A stretch of DNA of 64,000 nt. It comes from Thermaerobacter subterraneus DSM 13965 (GTDB lineage Bacteria; Bacillota; Sulfobacillia; Thermaerobacterales; Thermaerobacteraceae). The first letter of the stretch is position 1. Each line of letters starts with the position of its first letter. Location of the stretch: NCBI RefSeq assembly GCF_000183545.2, contig NZ_JH976536.1, positions 124,001 through 188,000 on the forward strand, in the 5' to 3' direction. Shown here piece after piece: positions 1 to 8,222 of this stretch. The position numbers and the translations under genes were made by a program. The notes beneath the pieces were generated by a model. That model made no database searches. It worked only from the letters and a program-made list of their open reading frames with translations, and was not told the DNA's origin.

Positions 1-666
1 CAGAAGATCAAGGCCGAGCGGGAGCTGGAGGCGGTGGTGGGGGGCGTGGTCCCCGGCGGCCGCGCCGCCGGGGTCGGCACGCTGCTGCTGGGCCTGTTCG
101 GCCCCGGCGACGCGCTGCATTACGTGGGCCATGTCAGCACGGGTCTCGGCAGCGGGGAGGCCCGATGGCTTCTGGCCCGCCTGCGACCCCGGGCGACCTG
201 CCCCTTCGCCCGCATCCCCGAGCGGACCCGGGGCCAGCCGGTGGTCTGGGTCGAACCGGCCCTGGTCTGCCAGGTGGGCTACCTGGAGTGGACCCCCCAG
301 GGCCACCTGCGGCACCCCGTCTTCCGGCGCTGGCGGGACGACGTGCCCGCCTCCCGGTGCCGCCTCCCCGGCACCCACCCCGCCCGGATGGCCGCCGGGC
401 CCGAGCACGTGCCGGCGGCCGCCGCAGGCCCCGGCCCTGCCGGCGGGGGCGGTCAGGGCGAAGCCGGCGGCCCCGGAGTGGGGGAGGGCGGCGCTCCCCC
501 GGTGCCGGGCTCCCGGCCACGGGATGGGAACCGGCCCCGGCACGGGAACCGGTCACGGGCTGGAGACTGGCCAGGCCAGGGCGCGGATCGCCAAACGGCC
601 GGGCCATGCGCCACAGCCGGTGCGGCCGGCGCCCCCGGCGGGGACGAGGGGCCCCGGCCGGGTTGA
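1..666 (+). CDS. ATP-dependent DNA ligase, C-terminal part (5' end outside window)
   Basis: The frame is open from base 1, so the gene begins upstream. The first ~115 residues resemble the OB-fold end of LigC/LigD-type ATP-dependent ligases: VVGGVVPGG, a short Gly/Leu strand (GVGTLLLGLF), YVGHVSTG, then WVEPALVCQVGYLEWTPQG and a closing RHPVFRRWRDD block. In this family the OB domain closes over nicked DNA during sealing. After about residue 125 the sequence becomes a Gly/Pro/Arg-rich tail with repeated CGGGAACCGG-type DNA and no recognisable fold. A polymerase-type LigD gene follows 11 bases later, which points to non-homologous end joining. The adenylation domain cannot be seen here, so LigC or a LigD ligase part are both possible. 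Confidence 0.72.
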   Translation, partial: QKIKAERELEAVVGGVVPGGRAAGVGTLLLGLFGPGDALHYVGHVSTGLGSGEARWLLARLRPRATCPFARIPERTRGQPVVWVEPALVCQVGYLEWTPQGHLRHPVFRRWRDDVPASRCRLPGTHPARMAAGPEHVPAAAAGPGPAGGGGQGEAGGPGVGEGGAPPVPGSRPRDGNRPRHGNRSRAGDWPGQGADRQTAGPCATAGAAGAPGGDEGPRPG

Positions 667-677
667 GCGGAGGAGGG

Positions 678-1694
678 ATGGGGTTGCCCGGCGAGCGCCC
701 GCGGGCTGAGGAGCGGCTCCGGGTCCGGGTGGCGGGCCGGGAGCTGGAACTGTCCCATCTGGACCGGCTGCTCTGGCCCGAGGACGGGCTGACCAAGGCG
801 GACCTGATTGCCTACCTGGTGCAGGTGGCACCGCACCTGCTGCCCCACCTGCGGGACCGCCCGCTGGTCTGCACCCGCTACCCGGACGGCGCGGCGGGGG
901 CGGGGTTCTATCAGAAGGACGCCCCGCCCGGTACACCGTCCTGGGTGCGCACCTGGCCCTACCGGACGCGGGAAGGCCGGGTCATCCGGTTCCTCCTGGT
1001 GGACGAACCGGCGACCCTGGCCTGGCTCGGCCAGCAGGCGGCCATCGAGATCCACCCCTGGCTGTCCACCATCCGCCATCCCGACCGCCCCGACTGGGTG
1101 GTGTTCGACCTGGATCCCGGGCCCCAAGCCTCCTTCGACCTGGCGGTGGAGGTGGCCTTCTGGGTGCGCCGGGTGCTGGAGGCGCTCGACCTGGAGGGCT
1201 TTCCCAAAACCTCGGGTGCCACCGGGCTGCACGTGTTCGTCCCCATCCTTCCGGAGCATCCTTATCCCGTGGTGACGGAGTTCGCCCGGCGGGTGGCGGT
1301 CCTGGTGGAGCGGATGCGGCCCGACCGGGTCACCACCGTCCGCGCCGTGGCGAGCCGGCCGCCGGCGGCGGTGTATCTGGACTTCCTGCAGAACGGCCTG
1401 GGCAAGACCCTGGTGACGGTCTACGGGCCCCGGCCACGGCCCGGGGCCCCGGTGTCCGTGCCGGTGACCTGGGCGGAGCTGGAGCGGGGGGTCGATCCGG
1501 CGGCGTGGAACGTCCGCACGACCCCCGCCCGCCTGGCCCGGGTGGGCGACCTGTGGGCGGCCGCGGCGGCCCGCCGGCGGTCGCTGGCCGCCGCCTGCCG
1601 GCGGCTGGGCATGGGCGAAGCGGGAGGCCGCCCCGTACGGGATCCCGGCCCCGTACCGGATCCCGTGGGTCCCGTGGGCACCAGGCCCAGGTAA
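678..1694 (+). CDS. LigD-type NHEJ polymerase/primase (stand-alone PolDom)
   Basis: A 338-residue archaeo-eukaryotic primase-like polymerase as found in LigD, which adds nucleotides to broken ends in Ku-dependent end joining. Family marks are the N-terminal LSHLDRLLWPEDGLTKADLIAYL, RYPDG with FYQKDAP, the metal-binding VVFDLDPGP (around residues 141-149), the nucleotide-pocket KTSGATGLHVFVP, and YLDFLQNGLGKTLV with a further Asp. The last ~30 residues are Pro/Gly-rich. The ATG at 678 is chosen because GGAGGAG lies just upstream and homology starts shortly after. The gene follows the ligase fragment by 11 bases, so ligase and polymerase are separate proteins of one probable operon and not one fused LigD. 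Confidence 0.88.
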   Translation: MGLPGERPRAEERLRVRVAGRELELSHLDRLLWPEDGLTKADLIAYLVQVAPHLLPHLRDRPLVCTRYPDGAAGAGFYQKDAPPGTPSWVRTWPYRTREGRVIRFLLVDEPATLAWLGQQAAIEIHPWLSTIRHPDRPDWVVFDLDPGPQASFDLAVEVAFWVRRVLEALDLEGFPKTSGATGLHVFVPILPEHPYPVVTEFARRVAVLVERMRPDRVTTVRAVASRPPAAVYLDFLQNGLGKTLVTVYGPRPRPGAPVSVPVTWAELERGVDPAAWNVRTTPARLARVGDLWAAAAARRRSLAAACRRLGMGEAGGRPVRDPGPVPDPVGPVGTRPR

Positions 1695-1734
1695 ACCCCC
1701 GGCCCGGTGAAGCCCCCGGAAGGAGGTGACGGCC

Positions 1735-3309
1735 TTGGCCCTGCGATGCTGGCCCGAGCTGCGCCGGTTGTGGGAGCGGAAGGGTGTCCACTACCTGGGT
1801 TACCAGGTGGAAGCCGCCCGGCGCGTGGTGGAAGACCTCCAGGGGCGCGCCATCCTGGCCGACGAGGTCGGCCTGGGCAAGACCGTCGAGGCCGGTCTGG
1901 TGACCCGGGAGCTGATGGCCCGCCACGGCGTCCGGACCGTGCTGGTGCTGGTCCCGACCCCGCTGGTCAGCCAGTGGGCCGCCGAGTTCCGGGACAAGTT
2001 CGACCTCAAACTGGCCGCCAACCCGAGGGGGGCCGCCCTGCGCCAGGCGGAGCGCCTGGTGATCTCCATCGACCTGGCCAAGCGCGACGAGCAGCGCCGG
2101 GTGCTGCAGGCCCGGTCCTGGGACCTGGTCATCGTCGACGAGGCCCACAAGCTGAAGAACCGGAACACCCAGGTCCACGCCTTCGTCAGGGGGCTGGAGG
2201 CGAAGTACCTGCTCCTGCTGTCGGCCACACCCCTGCAGAACGACCTCACGGAGCTCTACAGCCTGGTCAGCCTGGTCCGGCCGGACCTGTTCGGTTCCTA
2301 CAGCGAGTTCTGGCGGAACTTTCTTCTGGACAAGCGGACGCCCAAGGATCCCCAGCAGCTCAAGCAGGTGCTGGGGCAGGTGATGATCCGGAACCGCCGG
2401 GCCGAGCTGGACCTGCCCTTCCCGGCCCGGGAAGTGGAGCTGGTGGGCCTGGAGCCCTTCCCCGACGAACGGGAGCTCTACCAGGCGGTGCTGCGGGCCG
2501 TGCGGGAGGAGTATGCGGAGCGGCGGCTGTACAACGGGACCGTGCTGCCCTTGCTAATGCTCCAGCGGGAGGTCTGCTCCAGCTCCCACGCCCTGCGGGC
2601 CACCCTGGACCGGCTGGCCGGCAGCGAGGGGTGGCAGTCGCTGGCCTGGGCGCGGGTGCGGGAGCTGGCCCGCCAGGTGGAGGAAAACCACAAGGCGCTG
2701 ATGCTAGAGCGGCTGGTCGAGAAGCTGGACGAGCCGGTGGTGGTGTTCACCGAGTTCCGGGCGACCCAGGACTACCTGGCCCGCCGCCTGCGCCGGGCGG
2801 GCGTCGAGACGGTGATCTACCACGGCGCCATGGGCGCCTGCGAGCGGGATGCGGCCAAGGCCCGCTTCCGCAAGGGAGCCCGCGTCCTGATCAGCACCGA
2901 GTGCGGCGGTCAGGGCCTGAACCTGCAGTTCTGCCGGAACGTGGTGAACTACGACCTGCCCTGGAACCCCATGCGGGTCGAGCAGCGCATCGGCCGGGTC
3001 CACCGCCTGGGCCAGGAGGCGGAGACGGTGCGGGTCTTCAACCTCTACGCCCGCCGCACCATCGAGGAGTACATCCTGCGCCTGCTGGACGAGAAGATTA
3101 ACCTCTTCCGCCAGGTCATCGGCGAGATCGACCTGATCCTGCGCAGCCTGGACCGCGAGAAGTCCATCGAGGCCCGCATCGCCGAGATCACCCTCACCTC
3201 CCGCGACGACGCCGAGATGGCCGAGCGCTTCGAGCGCTTCGGCAACGAGCTGGCCGCCTTCATGGAGCGGGTGCGGCACCGCACCCTGGCCTGGATGGGT
3301 TCGGGCTGA
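1735..3309 (+). CDS. SNF2-family DEAD/DEAH-box helicase
   Basis: A 524-residue superfamily 2 ATPase of the SNF2/RapA type, which translocates on double-stranded DNA to displace bound proteins. Visible motifs in order: ADEVGLGKT (Walker A), VLVLVPTPLVSQW, VDEAHKLKN (DEAH variant), SATPLQNDLTELYSLV, VVVFTEFRATQDYL, GGQGLNLQFC and the arginine-finger motif QRIGRVHRLGQ. A GTG at 1726 opens the frame but sits inside the ribosome site AAGGAGGTG; the TTG at 1735 lies 6 bases after that site and is the better start. It follows the ligase and polymerase genes, so a role in remodelling broken ends is possible, but that is inference from position only. Confidence 0.88.
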   Translation: MALRCWPELRRLWERKGVHYLGYQVEAARRVVEDLQGRAILADEVGLGKTVEAGLVTRELMARHGVRTVLVLVPTPLVSQWAAEFRDKFDLKLAANPRGAALRQAERLVISIDLAKRDEQRRVLQARSWDLVIVDEAHKLKNRNTQVHAFVRGLEAKYLLLLSATPLQNDLTELYSLVSLVRPDLFGSYSEFWRNFLLDKRTPKDPQQLKQVLGQVMIRNRRAELDLPFPAREVELVGLEPFPDERELYQAVLRAVREEYAERRLYNGTVLPLLMLQREVCSSSHALRATLDRLAGSEGWQSLAWARVRELARQVEENHKALMLERLVEKLDEPVVVFTEFRATQDYLARRLRRAGVETVIYHGAMGACERDAAKARFRKGARVLISTECGGQGLNLQFCRNVVNYDLPWNPMRVEQRIGRVHRLGQEAETVRVFNLYARRTIEEYILRLLDEKINLFRQVIGEIDLILRSLDREKSIEARIAEITLTSRDDAEMAERFERFGNELAAFMERVRHRTLAWMGSG

Positions 3310-3480
3310 CCCCGCTGGGATGAGGTCCCCCCGGCCCGCATATGGATTGGCGTGACGGTGCTGGTAGGGTCCCGGCGCGCCCCCGGGCACCGGCGGCGCG
3401 TACCCCGGTCAGCAAGGGGCACGTTCCCGGGCGCAAGCGGCCGGCCCCGGCAAGGGCGTCACGGGCGAGGGGGGAGCGGC

Positions 3481-4305
3481 GTGATCGACCTGATCTGGCT
3501 CGGCCTGCTGGTGGTGGGGCTGGCCGTGGCGGCGGCCACCGGCCGGGTCGACCAGGTGACCGAAGCCGTGATGTCCTCCTCCCAGGTGGCCGTGGAGACG
3601 GTGATCGGCTTCCTCGGCATCACCTCCCTCTGGCTCGGCGTCATGAAGATCGCGGAAGAGGCCGGGCTGGTGGCCGCCCTGGCGCGGTGGCTGGAGCCCC
3701 TGCTGCGCCGGCTCTTCCCCGGCATCCCCGCCGGCGACCCGGCCCTGGGCGCCGTGGTGATGAGCATCAGCGCCAACATCCTGGGCGTAGGCCCGGCCGC
3801 CACCCCCCTGGGCCTGAAGGCGATGCAGGAGCTGCAGCGGATCAACCCCCACAAGCACGCCGCCTCCGACGCCATGGTCACCTTCCTGGCCATGACCACC
3901 TCAGGCATCACCCTGATCCCGGCCACGGTCATCGCCGTGCGGGCCGCCGCCGGCTCGGCCCACCCCGCGGAGATCGTCGGGCCGACCCTGGTGGCCAGCA
4001 CGGTGGCCACCTGTGTGGCGCTGCTGGCCGACCGCCTGCTGCGCCCCCTGGCGCCCGTGCCGCCCCCGCCGCCCGGCCGGGAAGAACCGGCCGGGCCGCT
4101 CCAGGAGCCGCCCGCTGCACCAGGTCACGGCCCGGAGGCCGCAGCCGGCCGCGCGGGCACCGGCGCCGTCCCGGCAGGTCACCGGCCACCGGGCACCGCG
4201 GCACCGGACGCCCGGGAACAGGATCCGGCATCCGAGCCGCCCCGGCGGCGGGGGAGCCGGCCTGCGCGGCCCCGTGCCACTCCGTCCGGCCGGCGGGCCG
4301 GGTGA
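3481..4305 (+). CDS. spmA: Spore maturation protein A (SpmA)
   Basis: An integral membrane protein of 274 residues from the nucleoside-recognition (Gate) domain family. SpmA and SpmB are needed in Bacillus for proper spore core dehydration. The sequence shows hydrophobic N-terminal segments (LIWLGLLVVGLAVAAA), then FLGITSLWLGVMKIAEEAGL, the conserved VVMSISANILGVGPAATPLGLKAM, and an AMVTFLAMTTSGITLIPATVIAV helix. After about residue 190 there is a ~80-residue Pro/Arg-rich tail not usual for the family. GTG 3481 is chosen because GGGGGGAG precedes it and residues upstream are non-homologous. spmB follows after 25 bases. Confidence 0.9.
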   Translation: MIDLIWLGLLVVGLAVAAATGRVDQVTEAVMSSSQVAVETVIGFLGITSLWLGVMKIAEEAGLVAALARWLEPLLRRLFPGIPAGDPALGAVVMSISANILGVGPAATPLGLKAMQELQRINPHKHAASDAMVTFLAMTTSGITLIPATVIAVRAAAGSAHPAEIVGPTLVASTVATCVALLADRLLRPLAPVPPPPPGREEPAGPLQEPPAAPGHGPEAAAGRAGTGAVPAGHRPPGTAAPDAREQDPASEPPRRRGSRPARPRATPSGRRAG

Positions 4306-4330
4306 GCCCGGGGACGCCGGAGGGAAGGGC

Positions 4331-4867
4331 ATGTTCTGGGACGCCCTGCAGTTCATCTCCATCTGGTCGATTCCCGCCATGCTGGTGGGCATCCCCGCCT
4401 ATGGCTACCTGCGCGGGGTGCGGGTCTACGAGGCCTTCGTGGAAGGCGCCAAGGACGGGTTCTGGATCGGCGTGCAGATCATCCCTTACCTGGTGGCGAT
4501 CCTGGCGGCCATCACCGCCTTCCGCGAATCGGGCGCCATGGACCTCCTGGTGGGGTTGGCCGAGCCCGTGCTGCGCCCCCTGGGGATGCCCGGCGAGGTG
4601 CTGCCCCTGGCGCTGATCCGGCCCCTTTCCGGCGGCGGGGCCTTCGGGGTGATGGCCGACCTGGTGCGCCAGCACGGCCCCGATTCCCTCGTCGGCCGCA
4701 TGGCGACGGTGATGCAGGGCAGCACCGACACCACCTTCTACATCCTCACGGTGTACTTCGGCTCCGTGGGCATCCGCGCCTCGCGCCACGCCCTGCCCGT
4801 CGGCCTGATCGCCGACGCCGCGGGCATCCTCGCCTCCGTCCTGCTGGTCCGCGCCCTGTTCGCCTAG
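4331..4867 (+). CDS. spmB: Spore maturation protein B (SpmB)
   Basis: A 178-residue membrane protein, the usual length for SpmB and partner of the preceding SpmA. It begins FWDALQFISIWSIPAMLVGIPAYGYLRGVRVYEAFVEGAKDG and carries the family signature RPLSGGGAFGVMADLVRQHGPDS followed by GRMATVMQGSTDTTFYILTVYFGSVGI. ATG 4331 follows GGAGGGAAGG. The two genes form a pair and probably function in the mother-cell or forespore membrane during spore maturation. No strong terminator is visible in the 126-base gap after it. Confidence 0.92.
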   Translation: MFWDALQFISIWSIPAMLVGIPAYGYLRGVRVYEAFVEGAKDGFWIGVQIIPYLVAILAAITAFRESGAMDLLVGLAEPVLRPLGMPGEVLPLALIRPLSGGGAFGVMADLVRQHGPDSLVGRMATVMQGSTDTTFYILTVYFGSVGIRASRHALPVGLIADAAGILASVLLVRALFA

Positions 4868-4993
4868 TGCCCGGACCGGGCCGCCGGCCGGGGCCGGGCT
4901 CCTCCACCCGGGACCCGGCCCGGCGCCTCGCCACCGTGGACGACCCTGGCAAACCGGGCCAATATAAAGGGGAGAGCGGAAGGAGGGTCCGTC

Positions 4994-5455
4994 GTGTCCT
5001 TCGAACGGCGGCTGGAAGAACTGGGCCTCCAGCTCCCCCCGGTGGCCCCGCCGGTGGCCGCCTACGTCCCGGGGGTTCTGCAGGACGGCTGGCTCTACGT
5101 CTCCGGACAACTGCCCCTGAAGGAGGGGCAGGTGGTGTATCGCGGCAAGGTGGGGCGCGAGGTCAGCCCGGAAGACGGCTACCAGGCGGCCCGCCTGTGT
5201 GCCCTCAACATCCTGGCGGTGGTGCGGTCGATCACGGGTTCCCTGGACCGGGTCCGCCAGGTGGTGAAGGTGGTCGGCTTCGTCAACAGCGCGCCCGGGT
5301 TCGCGGGCCAGCCCCAGGTGGTGAACGGCGCCTCCGAGCTGTTGGGCCAGGTCTTCGGCGAGCAGGGGCGCCATGCCCGCTCCGCCGTGGGCGTGGCGGA
5401 ACTCCCCCTGGATGCCGCCGTGGAAGTCGAAGCCATCTTCCGCGTGGAGGGCTGA
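4994..5455 (+). CDS. RidA/YjgF-like protein (YoaB-type subgroup)
   Basis: A 153-residue chorismate-mutase-fold protein. The RidA superfamily hydrolyses reactive enamine/imine intermediates from PLP enzymes or has related small-molecule roles. Features: [15 protein letters not shown] at the start, [96 protein letters not shown]. The Arg in HARSAVGV matches the substrate-binding Arg region of the family. GTG 4994 sits after AGGAGGG. A TATAAA at 4963-4968 could be a -10 element, but its -35 partner is poor. rluB starts 3 bases after its stop, so the two are probably co-transcribed. Confidence 0.85.
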   Translation: MSFERRLEELGLQLPPVAPPVAAYVPGVLQDGWLYVSGQLPLKEGQVVYRGKVGREVSPEDGYQAARLCALNILAVVRSITGSLDRVRQVVKVVGFVNSAPGFAGQPQVVNGASELLGQVFGEQGRHARSAVGVAELPLDAAVEVEAIFRVEG

Positions 5456-5458
5456 TCC

Positions 5459-6442
5459 GTGCCCGCCGAGCGGTTGCAGAAGATCCTGTCCCGGGCGGGC
5501 GTCGCCTCGCGGCGGCAGGTGGAGGCGTGGATTGCCGCCGGTCGCCTCACCGTCAACGGCCGGCCGGCCGTCCTGGGTACCCGCGCCGACCCGGCCCGGG
5601 ACGTCATCGCCCTGGACGGCCGCCCACTGGCCGGCCTGGCAGAGCGACTGTCCCGCAAGCGCTACGTCCTCTTTCACAAGCCGCGGGGTATGGTGACCAC
5701 CCTGCGGGATCCCCAGGGCCGGCCCAACGTGGGCGACTTCTGCCGGCGTCACGGGCTTCAGGGCTTGCACCCCGTGGGCCGGCTGGACTTCGACAGCGAG
5801 GGCCTGCTGCTGCTCACCGACGACGGCGAGCTCACCTTCGCCTTGACCCACCCGCGCCATGAGGTGGACAAGGTCTACCACGTACTGGTGCGCGGCGACC
5901 TGGACCCTGCCCGCCTGCGCCGGCTGCGCGACGGGGTGCTGCTGGACGACGGCCCCGCCCGCGCCCGTATCGCCCGCGTGCTGCGCCCCCGCCCCGGCGG
6001 CGGCTGGGTCGAGGTGGTCCTGCGGGAGGGGCGCAAGCGGCAGGTGCGGCGCATGTGCCAGGCGGTGGGCTGGCAGGTGGTGCGGCTGGTGCGGGTGGCC
6101 GTGGGCCCCCTGCGGCTGGGCCGCCTGGCGGCGGGGGCGTGGCGTCCCCTGTCGCGGCAGGAGGTGGAGTCCCTGCGCGTGGCGGCGGGGCTGCCGCCCC
6201 GGCCGGACGAACCGGCTCCCCGCCACCGGCAAGCAGGGGAAGGGCGGCCGGCCCGCGGGCCGGCGTGGGGGCGAAGGGTGCCCGCCGGCCTGGCGGGGCG
6301 ACCCCCTGGGCCCGCCCGGCCCGGGGCCGCTGCCCGCCGCGTCTCCGAAGGACCTGCCCTGCAGGGACAGGGTCCGCGGGGCAGGGTGTCCCGGCCCCCG
6401 TCAGGGCGCAACAGGAGGAGGAAGGCGAACCATGAGGGATAG
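5459..6442 (+). CDS. rluB: Pseudouridine synthase of the RluB/RsuA family
   Basis: A 327-residue RNA pseudouridine synthase, expected to modify 23S rRNA (or 16S if RsuA-like). An S4 RNA-binding domain (ERLQKILSRAGVASRRQVEAWIAAGRLTVNG) covers residues 1-60. The catalytic domain has YVLFHKPRGMVTT, the active-site motif HPVGRLDFDSEGLLLLTDDG with the catalytic Asp in GRLD, KVYHVLV and REGRKRQVRRMCQAVG. After about residue 245 a basic, Pro/Arg-rich tail of ~80 residues follows. GTG 5459 is almost contiguous with the preceding stop. Its 3' end overlaps pncB by 11 bases, which suggests translational coupling. Confidence 0.9.
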   Translation: MPAERLQKILSRAGVASRRQVEAWIAAGRLTVNGRPAVLGTRADPARDVIALDGRPLAGLAERLSRKRYVLFHKPRGMVTTLRDPQGRPNVGDFCRRHGLQGLHPVGRLDFDSEGLLLLTDDGELTFALTHPRHEVDKVYHVLVRGDLDPARLRRLRDGVLLDDGPARARIARVLRPRPGGGWVEVVLREGRKRQVRRMCQAVGWQVVRLVRVAVGPLRLGRLAAGAWRPLSRQEVESLRVAAGLPPRPDEPAPRHRQAGEGRPARGPAWGRRVPAGLAGRPPGPARPGAAARRVSEGPALQGQGPRGRVSRPPSGRNRRRKANHEG

Positions 6443-7661
6443 CGAGCGGCTGCCCGGGAGGCCGGAGGGGGCCCTTCCCGGCCAGGACGGCCACCACGGC
6501 GGGGGACTGGGCGCCGGGGCCCCGTGGCCGGCCGCCGGCGACGGAGGGCGGCCCGGGGCCGCACCTGGGCCGGCGGCCGGGCGGCCCGCGGCCGGTGGCG
6601 ACCCGGCGACCCCGGGGGCGGCCCCGGGTGCCTTCCTGGTGGATTCCTTCCGGGCCCTTCAGGCGGTACGGCCCGCACCGGACCGGCTCCACTCGGCGAC
6701 CCACGAGGAGATCCGCAGCGGCGCCACCACCGACGTGTACTTCGTCAAGACCTACGAGGTCCTGCGGCACCTGGGCGCGCTCGACACCCCCGTCACCGCG
6801 GACATCTTCGCGAACCGGCCCGGCATCCTCTGCGGGGTGGAGGAGGCCCTGCAGCTGTTGCAAGGGTTGCCGGTGGCGGTCTGGGCCGTGGACGAGGGGC
6901 GCCCCGTGGAGGCCGGCCAGGTGGTGATGCGGATCCAGGGGCCATACGGCGCCTTCGGCCTCTATGAGACGGCGCTGCTCGGCATGCTGGCGTCGGCCAC
7001 CGGCTGGGCCACCGCCGCCCGCCGCATCAAGGACGTGGCCGGCGATGCCCCCGTGATCTGCTTCGGTGCGCGCCACGTGCATCCCGCCGTCGCTCCGGTG
7101 ATGGAACGAGCGGCCCTGGTGGGCGGCATGGACGGCGCCAGCTGCATCCTGGGGGCCCGCCTCGCCGGCAGGGACCCGGCCGGGACCCTGCCCCACGCCG
7201 TCATGCTGATCGCAGGCGACACCCTGGTGGTGGCCCAGGCCGCCGACCGGGTCTTCCCGCCCGAGGAGCGGCGAGTGGTGCTGGTGGACACCTTCCAGGA
7301 CGAGGCGGTGGAAGCGGTGCGGGTGGCCGCGGCCCTGGGCCGGCGCCTGGCGGCGGTCCGGCTGGACACGCCCTCGGAACGCGGCGGTGTGACGCCGGGT
7401 CTGGTGCGCGAGGTGAAGGCCCGCCTGGCCCAGGCGGGGTTCGGCCACGTCCAGGTCATCGTATCCGGAGGCATCACCCCCGACCGCATCCCGCCCCTGC
7501 GGGAGGCCGGGGCCGATGCCTTCGGCGTGGGAAGTTACGTGTCCGCGGCCCCTCCGGTGGACATGACCATGGACATCAAAGAGGTGGCGGGCCGGCCCGT
7601 GGCCAAGCGGGGCCGCATCCCCGGCGCCGCACCCGATCCGCGGCTGCGCCGGCGCCTCTGA
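6432..7661 (+). CDS. pncB: Nicotinate phosphoribosyltransferase
   Basis: A 409-residue enzyme joining nicotinate and PRPP to nicotinate mononucleotide in NAD salvage. After a ~70-residue Gly/Pro/Ala-rich extension the catalytic part begins FLVDSFRALQ, with ATHEEIRSGATTDVYFVKTYEVL, GVEEALQLLQGLPV, GPYGAFGLYETALLGMLA, CFGARHVHPAVAPVMERAALVGGMDGAS and VIVSGGITPDRIPPLREAGADAFGVGSYVS. The arrangement is the short Thermoplasma-like form. ATG 6432 follows AGGAGGAGGAAGG and lies within the rluB end. The N-terminal extension looks like lineage-specific low-complexity sequence. Nicotinate-nucleotide pyrophosphorylase (NadC) is the main alternative but fits the motifs less well. Confidence 0.87.
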   Translation: MRDSERLPGRPEGALPGQDGHHGGGLGAGAPWPAAGDGGRPGAAPGPAAGRPAAGGDPATPGAAPGAFLVDSFRALQAVRPAPDRLHSATHEEIRSGATTDVYFVKTYEVLRHLGALDTPVTADIFANRPGILCGVEEALQLLQGLPVAVWAVDEGRPVEAGQVVMRIQGPYGAFGLYETALLGMLASATGWATAARRIKDVAGDAPVICFGARHVHPAVAPVMERAALVGGMDGASCILGARLAGRDPAGTLPHAVMLIAGDTLVVAQAADRVFPPEERRVVLVDTFQDEAVEAVRVAAALGRRLAAVRLDTPSERGGVTPGLVREVKARLAQAGFGHVQVIVSGGITPDRIPPLREAGADAFGVGSYVSAAPPVDMTMDIKEVAGRPVAKRGRIPGAAPDPRLRRRL

Positions 7662-7717
7662 CCCGCGGCCGATTCCGGTCCCGCGGCCGCATTGAAACCC
7701 TGGCCCAAGAGGCATAC

Positions 7718-7743
7718 AGTGAAGTTGGATAGTGAAGTTGGAT
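7718..7743. repeat. 13-base perfect tandem repeat
   Basis: AGTGAAGTTGGAT occurs twice, head to tail (7718-7730 and 7731-7743). It is markedly less GC-rich than its surroundings. It could be a slippage product or paired protein-binding half-sites; the sequence alone does not decide. Confidence 0.8.
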
Positions 7744-8101
7744 CCCGTACGCAGCGCCCGTTTGCAGGATCCAGCAGCTGACCACCGGGCAGGACCGGTC
7801 CGGACCGGAGACCGGTCCCCAGCCCGGGCGGCGATGCCCGGCGACGGGGAAGCCCAGTCTGAAGAAGCAGAAGGCGCAACCCCTCGCGAAGCCGGATCTC
7901 GCGCAGGGCGGCTGTTGTCCCGCAGGTCGATGGCTGCGCCAGGCCCTGGCAGCCGGGGTACAAAATGGCCCGGGTGCGGGCCGGCGAGAAGCAGGCATTG
8001 GCCGCGTCCATGCGGAACCTTCCTCCCGGTGGGGACGGTTCGCCGGAACGATCCGTGGTACCGCGGTTGGCGGGAGTTCGCGGGTTCATCATGAGCCCGT
8101 A

Positions 8102-8117
8102 TGTGAACGATGTCACA
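8102..8117. promoter_or_regulatory. CRP/FNR- or Rex-like operator upstream of etfB
   Basis: TGTGAACGATGTCACA is a perfect 5+5 inverted repeat with a 6-base centre, the same architecture as CRP/FNR sites, and also close to the Rex consensus TTGTGAA-N4-TTCACAA. It ends 105 bases before the etfB start. A possible promoter TTCGCG (8077-8082), 17 bases, TATGTG (8100-8105) would overlap it, which would suit a repressor. The regulator is not known. Confidence 0.55.
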
Positions 8118-8222
8118 AAGTAGCGGCCGTCCCCGGGCCGCTCCTGCAGCGGCCGGCCGGAAGCGAAGCCCCGCGCGCCGTGCCGCCCCGAGGCCAGCCG
8201 GCGCGGGAAGGATGGTGGAAGC

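Larger units (their letters stand above)
7662..8222. other. 561-base gap between pncB and etfB
   Basis: No convincing gene is seen. The gap holds a perfect 13-base tandem repeat (7718-7743), a TGGTACCGCGG stretch at 8056-8066 that resembles a T-box core but lacks the rest of that riboswitch, and a palindrome TGTGA-N6-TCACA at 8102-8117. Open frames across it have shadow-like composition. Confidence 0.6.

Noticed and set aside
1726..1734. GTG 1726 as the start of the SNF2 helicase
   Set aside because: It overlaps its own ribosome site; TTG 1735 has correct spacing.
8050..8075. T-box riboswitch core (TGGTACCGCGG) before etfB
   Set aside because: The core word is present, but I see no Stem I, specifier loop or terminator/antiterminator pair, and the downstream genes are not amino-acid or tRNA-ligase genes.
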